DNA from: Berkiella sp964594635
Lineage (GTDB): Bacteria > Pseudomonadota > Gammaproteobacteria > Berkiellales > Berkiellaceae
DNA: 64,000 bases
Direction: 5' to 3'
Assembly (NCBI GenBank): GCA_964594635.1
Contig: CAZQMV010000002.1
Location: 124,001 to 188,000, forward strand
Under the pieces are notes generated by a model. The model ran no database searches. It saw nothing but the letters and a program-made list of their open reading frames with translations, and was not told the DNA's origin. Of this stretch, positions 50,801 through 58,900 are shown piece by piece. Position 1 is the stretch's first letter. Each line of letters opens with the position of its first letter. The position numbers were made by a program, and so were the translations under genes.

Positions 50801-51474
50801 TTCAGAATCAAGCAACCAAAACCAAATGGTTTGGCTGGAGTAAAACACCAACAGCTAAAGCAGAAGAAGCGGATCGGTTTTTGAGAACGGAGTTTGCGCA
50901 CATTGAAGCAACAGTGAAAAGCCTTGCGAGTAAATTTAATAAAACACCGGCTGAAAATTTACGCGCAGTAGCTGATGACTTAGCACCCCCTCGTGTTAAA
51001 AAAGTGAAGCAACCTGTTGCTCAACCGGTTATTCAAGCTGTTAGTCCAGCGCCAGGGGTTGTGAAAGTGCCAGCGCCACTTCCCGTTACACGGCCTTTAC
51101 CGTATTTAGCGGCTGGCCATGCTTCTGTTGCTGAGGGAGCCCCTGCTAGCGTTCAGCCTGCATTAACGATTCAAAGTGCCTTACATCAAATTGCGGAATT
51201 TCAAAAAGATTTGCAAGGTAGATTAGATATAGGCGATATCAAACCGAAAGAATTTGTACAAATTAGCGACCAACTCTATTCGGTTTCGTCATTTTTACGT
51301 CAAGCTGAAAAAGACCTTGCACAAGGTAAAGTCAGTGCTGCTAGCAATTTACCACAGTACCTTGAGAGTATAAAAAGCAAGCCAGAGGCTCATGCAGCAG
51401 TGAAAACTTTCTTAACGAAATTAGTTGAACCGCAGCAAGTACAGCCACAAAGCGCACCCAGATCCCGCATCTAG
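47878..51474 (+). CDS. Very large cytosolic-type protein with internal repeats, unknown function
   Basis: Protein of 1198 residues that I do not recognise. The ATG at 47878 has GAGGAG upstream; an earlier in-frame start at 47809 lacks one. There is no signal peptide or membrane helix. The N-terminal 350 residues are helical and include a coiled coil (EQIETLENDLNVTRKRLETE, about 265-284). Between about 515 and 900 a loose module of 70-100 residues seems to recur: VLERLKQASQDGLLVSL, CAQRLAQNGIFTKF and WERMRHCAQSGLVVTL each start a unit, often followed by a later LLEMGLVP- or NQGFIPV-like segment. A Pro/Val/Ala linker (about 1015-1080) and a helical C-terminal domain follow. Its size, lone position and build resemble type IV secretion effectors of Legionellales, but nothing in the sequence proves this. 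Confidence 0.85.
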   Translation: MPVTLQRERLEATANTLGLTGAAKRVYEELVTTEISNFNLINTLHVERMKQLLLKYDTLSPEQREGYASKAQLQEKFAKLAELQQATANFIETLYSPDPVQWQTALVGMKDLYKNFIAVSSVNFPSELMSDPDLQNDLQGQRISSVFIAPAQRGARIILMAKDLIQNSKSDKYQPLLEAAKIVTDASNEGADLLARNESKNMIVNLLGKINAGAVPQEDILKITNGLRGYLLNFTTSEFQEMFNTISFSSLKPKIAASMKKSLTEQIETLENDLNVTRKRLETEEGKSRASLLIDIEKNEKILEKLQVMSGFLQNKLVNDKLNPIKVVKSKTIEPTPHSEAYGDIRIDIANEGTENRQAVKGLLRGGIPQLLQQGVNANRYHIVETKKSMMGKTASFVLKDANNVNLLQIVVMNGTVRIRELQGNTLDADSKIALMHTLAIALNVTNSQPTVTSEHIEKVRKLNELSVNDGQKIYVQKADGKKALYKQIELDSAGYTFNKVVPEIKIACENNSPDQIKKKFQAVVADGTFVPTLVYQQGIPAPMLNFTIDITSESPLVAIKQYESALNAGMTPVFSSEAKRKVDAYVKKQMDSHNQDKQIAIPTASNPQLVTGSQVLERLKQASQDGLLVSLNSTAQQALKDHVAKGAQGLEYNVPLKHPYAAVMVNQLLEMGLVPDVNALTKANKLDELRHILKEDSKLNAGRLTFVDSGNIERDLIAMQVSVEELGHPVELSPKNITEMLKHVKDKELPVFDLKNIPVKEQVACAQRLAQNGIFTKFSAEVPAGTAIFIRSRNIDHAKQMFEGYLNQGFIPVGNKRIRELSERALPIKISSTDPKVIWERMRHCAQSGLVVTLNEEQIKIMKAFSEKNNPQLPIHGYSWNTVKHNIELANQLGMGIRGVTEEAQAAYLRAQADAKGNDMPRIDIVPIHKTESRFLRSDRLVDDRNKTKDFVNNLFKAGINISTTGLSVMKADIQNQATKTKWFGWSKTPTAKAEEADRFLRTEFAHIEATVKSLASKFNKTPAENLRAVADDLAPPRVKKVKQPVAQPVIQAVSPAPGVVKVPAPLPVTRPLPYLAAGHASVAEGAPASVQPALTIQSALHQIAEFQKDLQGRLDIGDIKPKEFVQISDQLYSVSSFLRQAEKDLAQGKVSAASNLPQYLESIKSKPEAHAAVKTFLTKLVEPQQVQPQSAPRSRI

Positions 51475-51562
51475 CGGGTGAGGGCGCTGCTAAACCCCCT
51501 CAAAACATGCTATCTTAGAACTCTTAGCGCTCTAATTTAGTTAGTTATAATATTAATTCTCT

Positions 51563-52780
51563 ATGACACACAGAAAACAATGGCTCCTTGGCATTACGGG
51601 TGGCATAGCAGCCTATAAAACCCCCGAATTGGTGCGTTTACTGAAAAAACGCGGCTTGGATGTGCGCGTGGTTTTATCGCAAGGTGCGAAAGCATTTGTT
51701 ACCCCCCTAACCTTACAAGCAGTATCGGCTAACCCAGTCTACAGCGAATTGCTTGATGTGGATTTTGAAGCAGCCATGGGTCATATTGAATTAGCACGTT
51801 GGGCAGAGGGGATTCTCATTGCGCCATTAAGTGCTAACCGTTTAGCGGCACTTGCGCATGGTTTCGCTGATGATTTGCTGACAACGCTTTGTTTAGCAAC
51901 AAAAGCGCCTGTTTATGTTGTGCCAGCGATGAATCAACAAATGTGGCAGCATCCAGCAACGCAAGCGAATCTAACCATTTTAAAAGCGCGTGGGGTCACC
52001 ATTTTAGGTCCTGATTGGGGCGAACAAGCTTGTGGCGAAGTGGGGTTTGGTCGTATGTTAGAACCCTTTACCATTATCGAACAATTATTCTCAATCGTTC
52101 CTGAAAAAACGCATGCGCCGCTTTTACAAGGTTTGAACCTGTTAATTACTGCGGGCCCCACTCGCGAAGCAATTGATCCGGTGCGTTATATTAGTAATCG
52201 TAGCTCAGGCAAAATGGGTTTAGCTTTAGCAGAGGCAGCTCTGAAGCTTGGTGCTAAGGTCACTTTAGTGCATGGACCCATTCATCAACCCATACCTCAA
52301 GGTATAGAAGCGATTACGGTTACCACGGCAAATGAAATGCTTGAAAGTGTTAATAATCAGATTGAATATACAGATATTTTTATTAGCGCAGCCGCAGTAG
52401 CCGATTTTCGTGTGAAAGAACCAGCGTCTGGTAAAATCAAAAAAGGCTCGGATGAAAGCCTGGAATTAACCTTAATAAAAAATCCCGATATTTTAGCAGC
52501 AGTGGCAGCTCGAAAAAATCGTCCCTTTTGTGTGGGCTTTGCCGCAGAAACAGATTTTCCTGAAGAAAATGCCAAGCAGAAATTAATTCATAAAAAAATC
52601 GATTTGATTGCAGTTAATGATGTGAGTCGCCAAGATATTGGTTTTGATACCGATGATAATGCCTTAACCGTCATCAGTCACACCACGACACATCATGTAG
52701 CAAAAGCTCCTAAATACGATATTGCTGTAAAATTATTAGAAATTATTAGCGAGTATTATCATGCAAAAAATAAAACTTAA
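51563..52780 (+). CDS. coaBC: CoaBC: phosphopantothenoylcysteine synthetase/decarboxylase
   Basis: Bifunctional coenzyme A enzyme of 405 residues. The N-terminal flavoprotein decarboxylase (CoaC) has GGIAAYKTPELVRLL, the active-site region HIELARWAE and PAMNQQMW. The C-terminal synthetase (CoaB) has TAGPTREAIDPVRYISNRSS (about residues 192-211) and KIKKG. It joins pantothenate phosphate with Cys and decarboxylates the product, feeding CoaD, encoded at 36.5 kb. dut overlaps its last 20 bases, a very common pairing. Confidence 0.96.
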   Translation: MTHRKQWLLGITGGIAAYKTPELVRLLKKRGLDVRVVLSQGAKAFVTPLTLQAVSANPVYSELLDVDFEAAMGHIELARWAEGILIAPLSANRLAALAHGFADDLLTTLCLATKAPVYVVPAMNQQMWQHPATQANLTILKARGVTILGPDWGEQACGEVGFGRMLEPFTIIEQLFSIVPEKTHAPLLQGLNLLITAGPTREAIDPVRYISNRSSGKMGLALAEAALKLGAKVTLVHGPIHQPIPQGIEAITVTTANEMLESVNNQIEYTDIFISAAAVADFRVKEPASGKIKKGSDESLELTLIKNPDILAAVAARKNRPFCVGFAAETDFPEENAKQKLIHKKIDLIAVNDVSRQDIGFDTDDNALTVISHTTTHHVAKAPKYDIAVKLLEIISEYYHAKNKT

Positions 52781-53216
52781 AATCTTAAATACTAAAATTG
52801 GCAAAGAAATCCCATTGCCAGCCTATGCAACCGACGGCTCCGCTGGCTTGGATTTACGGGCTTGTATTGAACAAGAAAAAGTATTAGCGCCGGGTGAAAC
52901 GTTTCTTATTCCCACCGGCATGGCGATTCATATTGCCGATCCTGAATTAGCAGCGATTATTTTACCACGCTCTGGTCTTGGCCATAAAAACGGTATTGTA
53001 TTAGGTAATCTAGTGGGCCTGATTGATTCTGATTACCAAGGCGAATTGATGGTATCTTGCTGGAACCGAAGCCTTACCCCTTTCACCATTGAAGTGGGTG
53101 CGCGCATTGCACAGTTAATGTTTGTACCGGTTATGCGCTGTGCTTTTGAAATCGTGAATTCTTTCGAAGAAACACTGCGCGGTGTAGGTGGGTTCGGCCA
53201 TACTGGTCATGGATAG
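52761..53216 (+). CDS. dut: dUTP diphosphatase
   Basis: Homotrimeric dUTPase of 151 residues that hydrolyses dUTP to dUMP and keeps uracil out of DNA. The five motifs are present, including DGSAGLDLRA (motif 1), PRSGLGHKNGIVLGN (2), GLIDSDYQGEL (3), RIAQLMF (4) and the C-terminal RGVGGFGHTGHG (5). It overlaps coaBC by 20 bases. A truncated palindromic repeat starts directly after its stop codon. Confidence 0.96.
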   Translation: MQKIKLKILNTKIGKEIPLPAYATDGSAGLDLRACIEQEKVLAPGETFLIPTGMAIHIADPELAAIILPRSGLGHKNGIVLGNLVGLIDSDYQGELMVSCWNRSLTPFTIEVGARIAQLMFVPVMRCAFEIVNSFEETLRGVGGFGHTGHG

Positions 53217-53292
53217 GGCTCTTAAAGAGAGCGAAGCGAACAAATAGCCCACTTTGTAAAGAGGGCGGCGAGCATAGCTCGCGGGGGATTTA
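53217..53292. repeat. Dispersed palindromic repeat, truncated copy E
   Basis: Only the right half of the element is present: CGAAGCGAACAAATAGCCCA, then CTTTGTAAAGAGGGCGGCGAG and the end GGGGGATTTA at 53283-53292. It fills the whole dut-algC gap. Its terminal GGGGGA lies seven bases before the algC start codon and would serve as the ribosome binding site. Confidence 0.8.
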
Positions 53293-53295
53293 AAA

Positions 53296-54699
53296 ATGAT
53301 TGAGCAAGCAATGAATTACGATATCTCACAAGTTAAACCAGAAATTTTTCGCGCCTGCGATATTCGCGGTGTGGTGGGTAAAACCTTAACCCCTGAAGTG
53401 GCTTATTTATTGGGTTTAAGCTTTGGGACGTTAGCCTTACAAAAGAATCAATCACAAGTGGTGGTTGGACGTGATGGGCGACACTCCGGTGCTTGGTTAA
53501 GCGAAAGTCTGTGCCAAGGATTAATGGCAAGTGGGTGTGATGTGATTGATGTTGGGCAAGTGCCTACCCCCGTTGTCTATTTTGCGACACATGCCTTGAA
53601 TACAGCGACAGGCATTATGATCACAGGCAGTCACAATCCGCCTGATTATAACGGCTTTAAAATGATGTTAGCCGGTGATACGTTAGCGGAAAAAGATGTA
53701 GAAGCGCTTTATCATTGTATTCAAACTGAGCAATTTGCAAAAGGTCACGGCCAACTCCTTAAAAAAGAGATGGTTGATGATTATATTGCTCGCATTCAAC
53801 AAGATGTCAAAGTAAAGCGTCGCTTAAAAGTGGCCATTGATTGTGGCAGCGGCGTGGTCGGTTGTTTAGCGGAGCGCTTTTTTAAAACGCTGGGTTGTGA
53901 CGTTGTCCCTCTTTATTGCGAAGTTGACGGTGATTTTCCCTATCACCATCCCGATCCAGGACAACCTGACAATTTACAAGATTTAATTAAAACCGTGATG
54001 AAAGAAGGTTGCGATGTGGGTTTGGCTTTTGATGGTGACGGCGATCGATTGGGTGTTGTAACCAATAAAGGTGAAATCATTTGGCCAGACCGAGTCATGA
54101 TGTTATTTGCTGCAGATTTACTACAACGTGTGCCACACAGCAAAATTATTTTTGATGTAAAGTGCTCTAAATTACTTGCGATGCGCATTCAACAATTGGG
54201 TGGTGAACCCATCATGTATAAAACAGGTCATGCACTTATTAAGCGTGAAATGAAAAGAACCCAGGCGGCATTAAGTGGCGAAATGAGCGGGCATTTCTTT
54301 TTTAAAGAGCGTTGGTATGGTTTTGATGATGCTTGTTATGCTGCTGCTCGCTTACTAGAAATTATTAGCCATCAGGATAAAGCGCTTGATCAACTTTTTA
54401 GCGATATTCCCAACAGCGTGAACACACCTGAAATCAATATTGCGATTGCTGAAGAGAAAAAATTTCACTTTATTGATGCACTAAAAGAACAGCATGGTTT
54501 CGAAAACGCTAAGCTGATTACTATTGATGGCTTACGTGCGGAATTTAAAGATGGCTGGGGACTTGTGCGAGCTTCTAACACCACGCCGTGTTTAGTGTTA
54601 CGTTTTGAAGCTGATAATGAAGCTGCCCTGAAACGAGTGCAGGCTGATTTCAAGCGCGCAATTTTAGCACTGGCGCCTGAATTAAGTGTTCCTTTTTAA
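53296..54699 (+). CDS. algC: Phosphomannomutase/phosphoglucomutase (AlgC type)
   Basis: Interconverts hexose 1- and 6-phosphates for surface polysaccharide synthesis. The 467-residue protein has the four alpha-D-phosphohexomutase sites: catalytic Ser in TGSHNPPDYNGFKM (about residues 111-124), the Mg-binding DGDGDRLG (about 245-252), the sugar loop GEMSGHFFF (about 330-338) and the phosphate loop RASNTTPCLVLRFE near the end. The ATG at 53296 depends on the repeat-derived GGGGGA; an internal ATG at 53311 is an alternative. It probably shares a transcript with coaBC and dut. Confidence 0.95.
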   Translation: MIEQAMNYDISQVKPEIFRACDIRGVVGKTLTPEVAYLLGLSFGTLALQKNQSQVVVGRDGRHSGAWLSESLCQGLMASGCDVIDVGQVPTPVVYFATHALNTATGIMITGSHNPPDYNGFKMMLAGDTLAEKDVEALYHCIQTEQFAKGHGQLLKKEMVDDYIARIQQDVKVKRRLKVAIDCGSGVVGCLAERFFKTLGCDVVPLYCEVDGDFPYHHPDPGQPDNLQDLIKTVMKEGCDVGLAFDGDGDRLGVVTNKGEIIWPDRVMMLFAADLLQRVPHSKIIFDVKCSKLLAMRIQQLGGEPIMYKTGHALIKREMKRTQAALSGEMSGHFFFKERWYGFDDACYAAARLLEIISHQDKALDQLFSDIPNSVNTPEINIAIAEEKKFHFIDALKEQHGFENAKLITIDGLRAEFKDGWGLVRASNTTPCLVLRFEADNEAALKRVQADFKRAILALAPELSVPF

Positions 54700-54746
54700 G
54701 GATCCGGAAAAACGTCGACAGGTAAAATAGCAAAAAGTGTTCAAGA

Positions 54747-55466
54747 CTATTGCGTTTGCAAAGGCGTAACCTGGGGTACCGTTGAAGTTGATGTTGGCGT
54801 GCTGGCCCCTTCAGCAGGCGCCTTAGTTTGCGATGCTTGTAGCTTTAAATAATGTTGGGTTAATGCTTTATATTTTGCTTCAATTTCTAATTTCTCTGCT
54901 TTTTTGCGTTCTAAAAAAGCTTGACCATCTTTGATTTGTCGTTCGCTTTCTGTAATCGTTTTTTGCAAAATAGCTGGCAAAGGTTGTGATTTCGCTGTAT
55001 AAGTTTCTGCCGCTGATTTAGCATCTTTGAGCTGTTTTTCGAGGCCACCTAAATTTTCTTGCACAATATTTTCAAGTACGGCAATAGAGGCTAATTTATC
55101 ATCTCTAGCGCGGTTAATATCGGCCACACTGGCAAAGGATTTTAATAAAATATTGTCTTTGTGCGCTTGAATGTCTGCTTGCTGTTTAGTTATTTCCGCT
55201 TGTTTTTGAGCTTCACGTTGTTGTTCAACCCGTTTAGCATCAGCCGCGATTTCAGCATCAGATTTACGTGGTAAGACGGTTTCAACGACAGTGCCCATTG
55301 GGCTGACCACTTCATAACCTGTGTTAGCAAAATCTGCAGGTACCGTATTGGAAATCACGGTATGACCTTCTTTGTCTTTATAGCGGTAATAATTGTCTTG
55401 TGCTAAACCTGTTGCTGTATACAAGTTACACCCTGCTATTAACAGGATGTTTATCCAGATCTTCAT
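54747..55466 (-). CDS. Secreted DUF4124 protein with coiled coil
   Basis: Protein of 239 residues from ATG 55466, with AGGG seven bases ahead. It starts with a signal sequence in which LIAGC could be a lipobox, although cleavage after TGLA is also possible, so lipoprotein status is open. The N-terminal DUF4124 segment reads YYRYKDKEGHTVISNTVP. A long charged coiled coil follows (about 80-200, IAADAKRVEQQREAQKQAEI and KKAEKLEIEAKYKALTQHYL), then a Thr/Ser/Pro-rich tail. DUF4124 proteins are envelope proteins of unknown role. It lies downstream of pyrE in the same direction. Confidence 0.8.
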   Translation of the reverse strand: MKIWINILLIAGCNLYTATGLAQDNYYRYKDKEGHTVISNTVPADFANTGYEVVSPMGTVVETVLPRKSDAEIAADAKRVEQQREAQKQAEITKQQADIQAHKDNILLKSFASVADINRARDDKLASIAVLENIVQENLGGLEKQLKDAKSAAETYTAKSQPLPAILQKTITESERQIKDGQAFLERKKAEKLEIEAKYKALTQHYLKLQASQTKAPAEGASTPTSTSTVPQVTPLQTQ

Positions 55467-55509
55467 ATACACACCCTAATCAACTATTTATGAACATTAT
55501 AGTTAATGA

Positions 55510-56154
55510 TTAAGAAATGCCATATTGTTGGCGATAAGCGGCCATGGGCTGACGAAAAGCGCTAAATTGCGGTTCATCTTCAACAAAGGCCATGATATGG
55601 GCAAAGGTAATAATCGAAATCACATTCACATGTAAGGTAGATTCAATTTCTTGAATCGCAGATAGTTCTGTCTTACCTTTCTCTTGGCGATCCAAAGCCA
55701 CAATAATACCAGCGACGGTTGCATTAGCATCTTGAATAATGTCTAACGATTCACGAATAGCAGTACCTGCCGTGATCACATCATCGATGATAAGCGCTCG
55801 TCCTTGTAAAGGCGCTCCCACAATGATCCCACCTTCACCATGATCTTTAGCTTCTTTGCGATTAAAGCAATAAGGAACGTTTTGTTGAAATTGTTCATGT
55901 AAGGCAATACTGGTTGCACAAGCGAGTGGGATCCCTTTATAAGCGGGCCCAAAAATAATATCAAAGCCGATGGATGATTGTGAAATAGCGGCGGCATAAC
56001 ATTCACCTAAGATTTTAAGTGATTCACCCGTATTAAATTGCCCAGCGTTAAAGAAATAAGGGCTCATTCGACCAGATTTCAGTGTAAAGTTACCAAATCG
56101 AAGCGCATTATGTTCTAAAGCAAGTTCAATAAAGGTTTTTCGGTAGGATTCCAT
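55510..56154 (-). CDS. pyrE: Orotate phosphoribosyltransferase
   Basis: Joins orotate and PRPP to give orotidine 5'-phosphate in pyrimidine synthesis. The 214-residue protein starts MESYRKTFIELALEHNALRF at ATG 56154, with AGAGGG upstream; the longer open frame is not needed. It has FTLKSGRMSPYFFN, the GPAYKGIPLA loop, NRKEAKDHGEGG and the PRPP motif ALIIDDVITAGTAIRE. It is divergent from the exonuclease III gene over a 49-base gap. Confidence 0.95.
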   Translation of the reverse strand: MESYRKTFIELALEHNALRFGNFTLKSGRMSPYFFNAGQFNTGESLKILGECYAAAISQSSIGFDIIFGPAYKGIPLACATSIALHEQFQQNVPYCFNRKEAKDHGEGGIIVGAPLQGRALIIDDVITAGTAIRESLDIIQDANATVAGIIVALDRQEKGKTELSAIQEIESTLHVNVISIITFAHIMAFVEDEPQFSAFRQPMAAYRQQYGIS

Positions 56155-56203
56155 CACATGCCCTCTTTGCGCTAAACTGCGGGTTTTATCTTGGGAACTT
56201 AGA

Positions 56204-56971
56204 ATGCGCATTATCACTTTGAATGTCAACGGGATCCGATCAGCAGAAAAGAAAGGAGCGCTAAGGTGGCTTGCTAAGCAAGATGTAGATGTGATTTGTT
56301 TGCAAGAGGTGCGTGCTCCAGATTCCATATTTGAGCAAGAAGCCTTTCAATTACCGGGTTACCATTGCTATTCAAAGAGTGCTCAAAAAAGTGGTTATAG
56401 TGGTGTTGCGATTTATAGCCGCCACAAACCTGATAAAGTTGTACAGCAATTAGATTTTTCTTTGGCAGATGATGAAGGTCGTTATTTGCATATAGAGCTT
56501 GGTGATTTAGTGATTGCTTCACTTTACATGCCTTCTGGTACTAGCGGTGAAAGTCGCCAAGCACTCAAATATCATTTTATGAATATCTTTGAAGCAACGT
56601 TGGATGATTATCTCAAAACGAAGCGCCCTCATATCATCTGTGGCGATTGGAATATTGCGCATAAACAGATCGATTTAAAAAATTGGAAAACCAATCAGAA
56701 AAATTCAGGATTTTTGCCGGATGAGCGAGCATGGTTAGATAAAGTATTTGATCAAGTGGGTTTTGTTGATGCATTTAGAGTGATTAACCAAGAGGCGGAT
56801 CAATATACTTGGTGGTCTAATCGAGCGAGAGCTTGGGATAATAATGTGGGTTGGAGAATTGATTACCAGATTGTGACGCCGGATTTGAAGGAGGCCATCA
56901 AGAGCGCCAGCATTTATCGAGAAGAGAAGTTTTCAGACCATGCGCCTTTGACGATAGATTATAATATTTAG
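56204..56971 (+). CDS. xth: Exodeoxyribonuclease III family DNA repair enzyme
   Basis: AP endonuclease/3'-exonuclease of 255 residues. Signature residues are present: NVNGIRSAEKKG, CLQEVRA (the metal-binding Glu), the catalytic Tyr in LYMPSG, GDWNIAH (Asp and Asn), WRIDYQIVTP and the final SDHAPLTIDY (Asp-His pair). It acts in base-excision repair. The pyrE/xth divergent arrangement is seen in several gammaproteobacteria. Confidence 0.95.
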   Translation: MRIITLNVNGIRSAEKKGALRWLAKQDVDVICLQEVRAPDSIFEQEAFQLPGYHCYSKSAQKSGYSGVAIYSRHKPDKVVQQLDFSLADDEGRYLHIELGDLVIASLYMPSGTSGESRQALKYHFMNIFEATLDDYLKTKRPHIICGDWNIAHKQIDLKNWKTNQKNSGFLPDERAWLDKVFDQVGFVDAFRVINQEADQYTWWSNRARAWDNNVGWRIDYQIVTPDLKEAIKSASIYREEKFSDHAPLTIDYNI

Positions 56972-57001
56972 GTAATAAATCTCTACTTTCGGATCTTGTT
57001 C

Positions 57002-57156
57002 CCTCTACCGCTTGCGGGGGAGGGGGCCTTTCACTGACGCACGAAGTGCAAGGTGAAAGGGGGTGAGGGGAATTTATGCGCTATCTTCGCCCTCACCCGC
57101 CCCGTCTCGCTCTCTTCAAGCTTCGCCGGGTCCTCCTCTCCCGCAAGCGGTAGAGG
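57002..57156. repeat. MITE-like element with 17-bp perfect terminal inverted repeats
   Basis: CCTCTACCGCTTGCGGG at 57002-57018 is exactly repeated in inverse at 57140-57156. Inside are CCTTTCAC / GTGAAAGG and GGTGAGGGG / CCCTCACCC stems. The 155-base element fills the gap between the convergent exonuclease III and rph genes, a different family from copies A-E. Confidence 0.82.
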
Positions 57157-57176
57157 TGATCGGAAAATCCTCTATT

Positions 57177-57896
57177 TTAAGGTAAATCTAATAATCGCTT
57201 TTGCTTAATAATAAGTTCTTGAATGCCTTTTTGAGCCAAGGCCAGCATGTTGTTTAAGTCACTACCTTTAAATGGCTTGCCTTCTGCGGTGCCTTGCACT
57301 TCAATAAATTCATTATTGCCGTTCATGACCACATTCATATCGGTGCCTGCAGTTGAGTCTTCTGCATAATCTAAATCCAGCACGGCTTCATCTTGATAAA
57401 TGCCGACAGAGATTGCGGCAATTAAGAATTTAAGCGGATTTCTCTTAATCATCTTGCGCTTTTGCATCCAGTTAAAGGCTTCAACCAGCGCAATGCAAGC
57501 ACCTGTGATGCTAGCTGTGCGAGTGCCGCCATCTGCTTGCAGAACGTCGCAATCGATGGTGATAGTATTTTCACCTAGTGCTTCTAATTCAACACAAGAA
57601 CGTAAAGAGCGGCCAATGAGTCTTTGAATTTCTTGGGAGCGACTGGCAGGGCGGCCGGTAACCGAATCGCGCATCATGCGATCAGTGGTGGAGCGGGGTA
57701 GCATGCCATATTCAGCGGTCACCCAGCCTTTACCTTGGCCTTTGAGAAAGCGAGGAACGCCAGGTATCACCGAGGCATTACAAATCACTTTGGTTTCTCC
57801 GAACTCAACTAACACAGACCCTTCAGGGTGTTTAACATAGTTTCGGGTAAATTTGACATCTCTGAGTTCGTCACGATTTCTGGCGCTAGGTCGCAT
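57177..57896 (-). CDS. rph: Ribonuclease PH
   Basis: Phosphorolytic 3'-5' exoribonuclease of 239 residues that trims tRNA precursors. It has the standard start MRPSARNRDELR, the RNA-binding RSTTDRMMRDSVTGRPASRS and the catalytic stretch TITIDCDVLQADGGTRTASI, and ends KQKRLLDLP. Length is typical. It is divergent from yicC, the common gammaproteobacterial order. Confidence 0.97.
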   Translation of the reverse strand: MRPSARNRDELRDVKFTRNYVKHPEGSVLVEFGETKVICNASVIPGVPRFLKGQGKGWVTAEYGMLPRSTTDRMMRDSVTGRPASRSQEIQRLIGRSLRSCVELEALGENTITIDCDVLQADGGTRTASITGACIALVEAFNWMQKRKMIKRNPLKFLIAAISVGIYQDEAVLDLDYAEDSTAGTDMNVVMNGNNEFIEVQGTAEGKPFKGSDLNNMLALAQKGIQELIIKQKRLLDLP

Positions 57897-58033
57897 GAAA
57901 GGAACACCTTGAACAAAAAAAGAAAGGTATTATATGCGTAAATAATAATTATGGTAGCATGACTCGGTTTTATTGAAACCTAAGTAAAAAAGTTAATTGA
58001 TCAACTATTCCACAAAGAGAGACTCATTATCCG

Positions 58034-58897
58034 ATGATAGCTAGTATGACTGCCTTTGCCCGAGCTGCTGCATTACAAGAATGGGGGCAGGCAACATGGG
58101 AACTGCGCTCTGTTAACCATCGTTACCTCGATCTGACTTTCAAAATGCCTGAGAGTTTTCGTGAGTGGGAAGTTGAGTGGCGAAATGTGCTGTCGAAAAC
58201 ATTGCAGCGAGGTAAAGTAGAGTGTCACCTGAGTTTTTTGCCGAGTGCTAAAACAGCAGCGCCGTTACAGCTTAATGAGAATTTGGTTAGTCAACTGTTA
58301 AATAGTGTTAAGACCTTGGCAACGCAAGCAGCTGTCTCACCTGACGTTAAAGTCATGGAATTATTACGTTGGCCAGATGTACTGCGTCAAGGCGCGGCAG
58401 ATTATTCCGAGCTAAAATTACCTTTAACAACCCTTTTAACCCAGGCGGGAGCGTTGCTCGTTAAAACGCGACAACAAGAAGGGGCTGCACTGAAAGTTGT
58501 GCTAGATGCCAAATCAATGCAAGTGTTAGAACAAGTGAGGGTTGTTAAAGAAAGATTACCGTTATGCATTGAAGCGCAAAAGCAAAAAATCACACAAAAG
58601 TTGGCTGATATAAACGCCAATGTTGATAAAGAACGACTGGAACAAGAACTGGTTTTTTATGCGCAACGAATGGATGTTGAAGAAGAAGTTGATCGCTTAG
58701 TCACGCATGTGAAAGCGGTAGAAGAAGCGCTTAAGAGCCCTGGCAGTGGTCGACGATTAGATTTTTTAATGCAAGAAATGAATCGCGAAGCGAACACTTT
58801 AGCAGCAAAATCTTCTGATAGCCTTGTTACCAAAGCAGCAGTAGAGCTGAAAGTGATTATTGAGCAAATGCGAGAACAAATTCAGAATGTGGAATAA
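58034..58897 (+). CDS. yicC: YicC-family endoribonuclease
   Basis: Protein of 287 residues starting MIASMTAFARAAALQEWGQA, the conserved YicC N-terminus, with ELRSVNHRYLDLTFKMPE (about residues 24-41) and a C-terminal domain containing GRRLDFLMQEMNREANTLAA (about 239-258). E. coli YicC is linked to RNA turnover. It is separated from gmk by three bases and heads the yicC-gmk-rpoZ-spoT-recG cluster. Confidence 0.94.
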   Translation: MIASMTAFARAAALQEWGQATWELRSVNHRYLDLTFKMPESFREWEVEWRNVLSKTLQRGKVECHLSFLPSAKTAAPLQLNENLVSQLLNSVKTLATQAAVSPDVKVMELLRWPDVLRQGAADYSELKLPLTTLLTQAGALLVKTRQQEGAALKVVLDAKSMQVLEQVRVVKERLPLCIEAQKQKITQKLADINANVDKERLEQELVFYAQRMDVEEEVDRLVTHVKAVEEALKSPGSGRRLDFLMQEMNREANTLAAKSSDSLVTKAAVELKVIIEQMREQIQNVE

Positions 58898-58900
58898 ACA

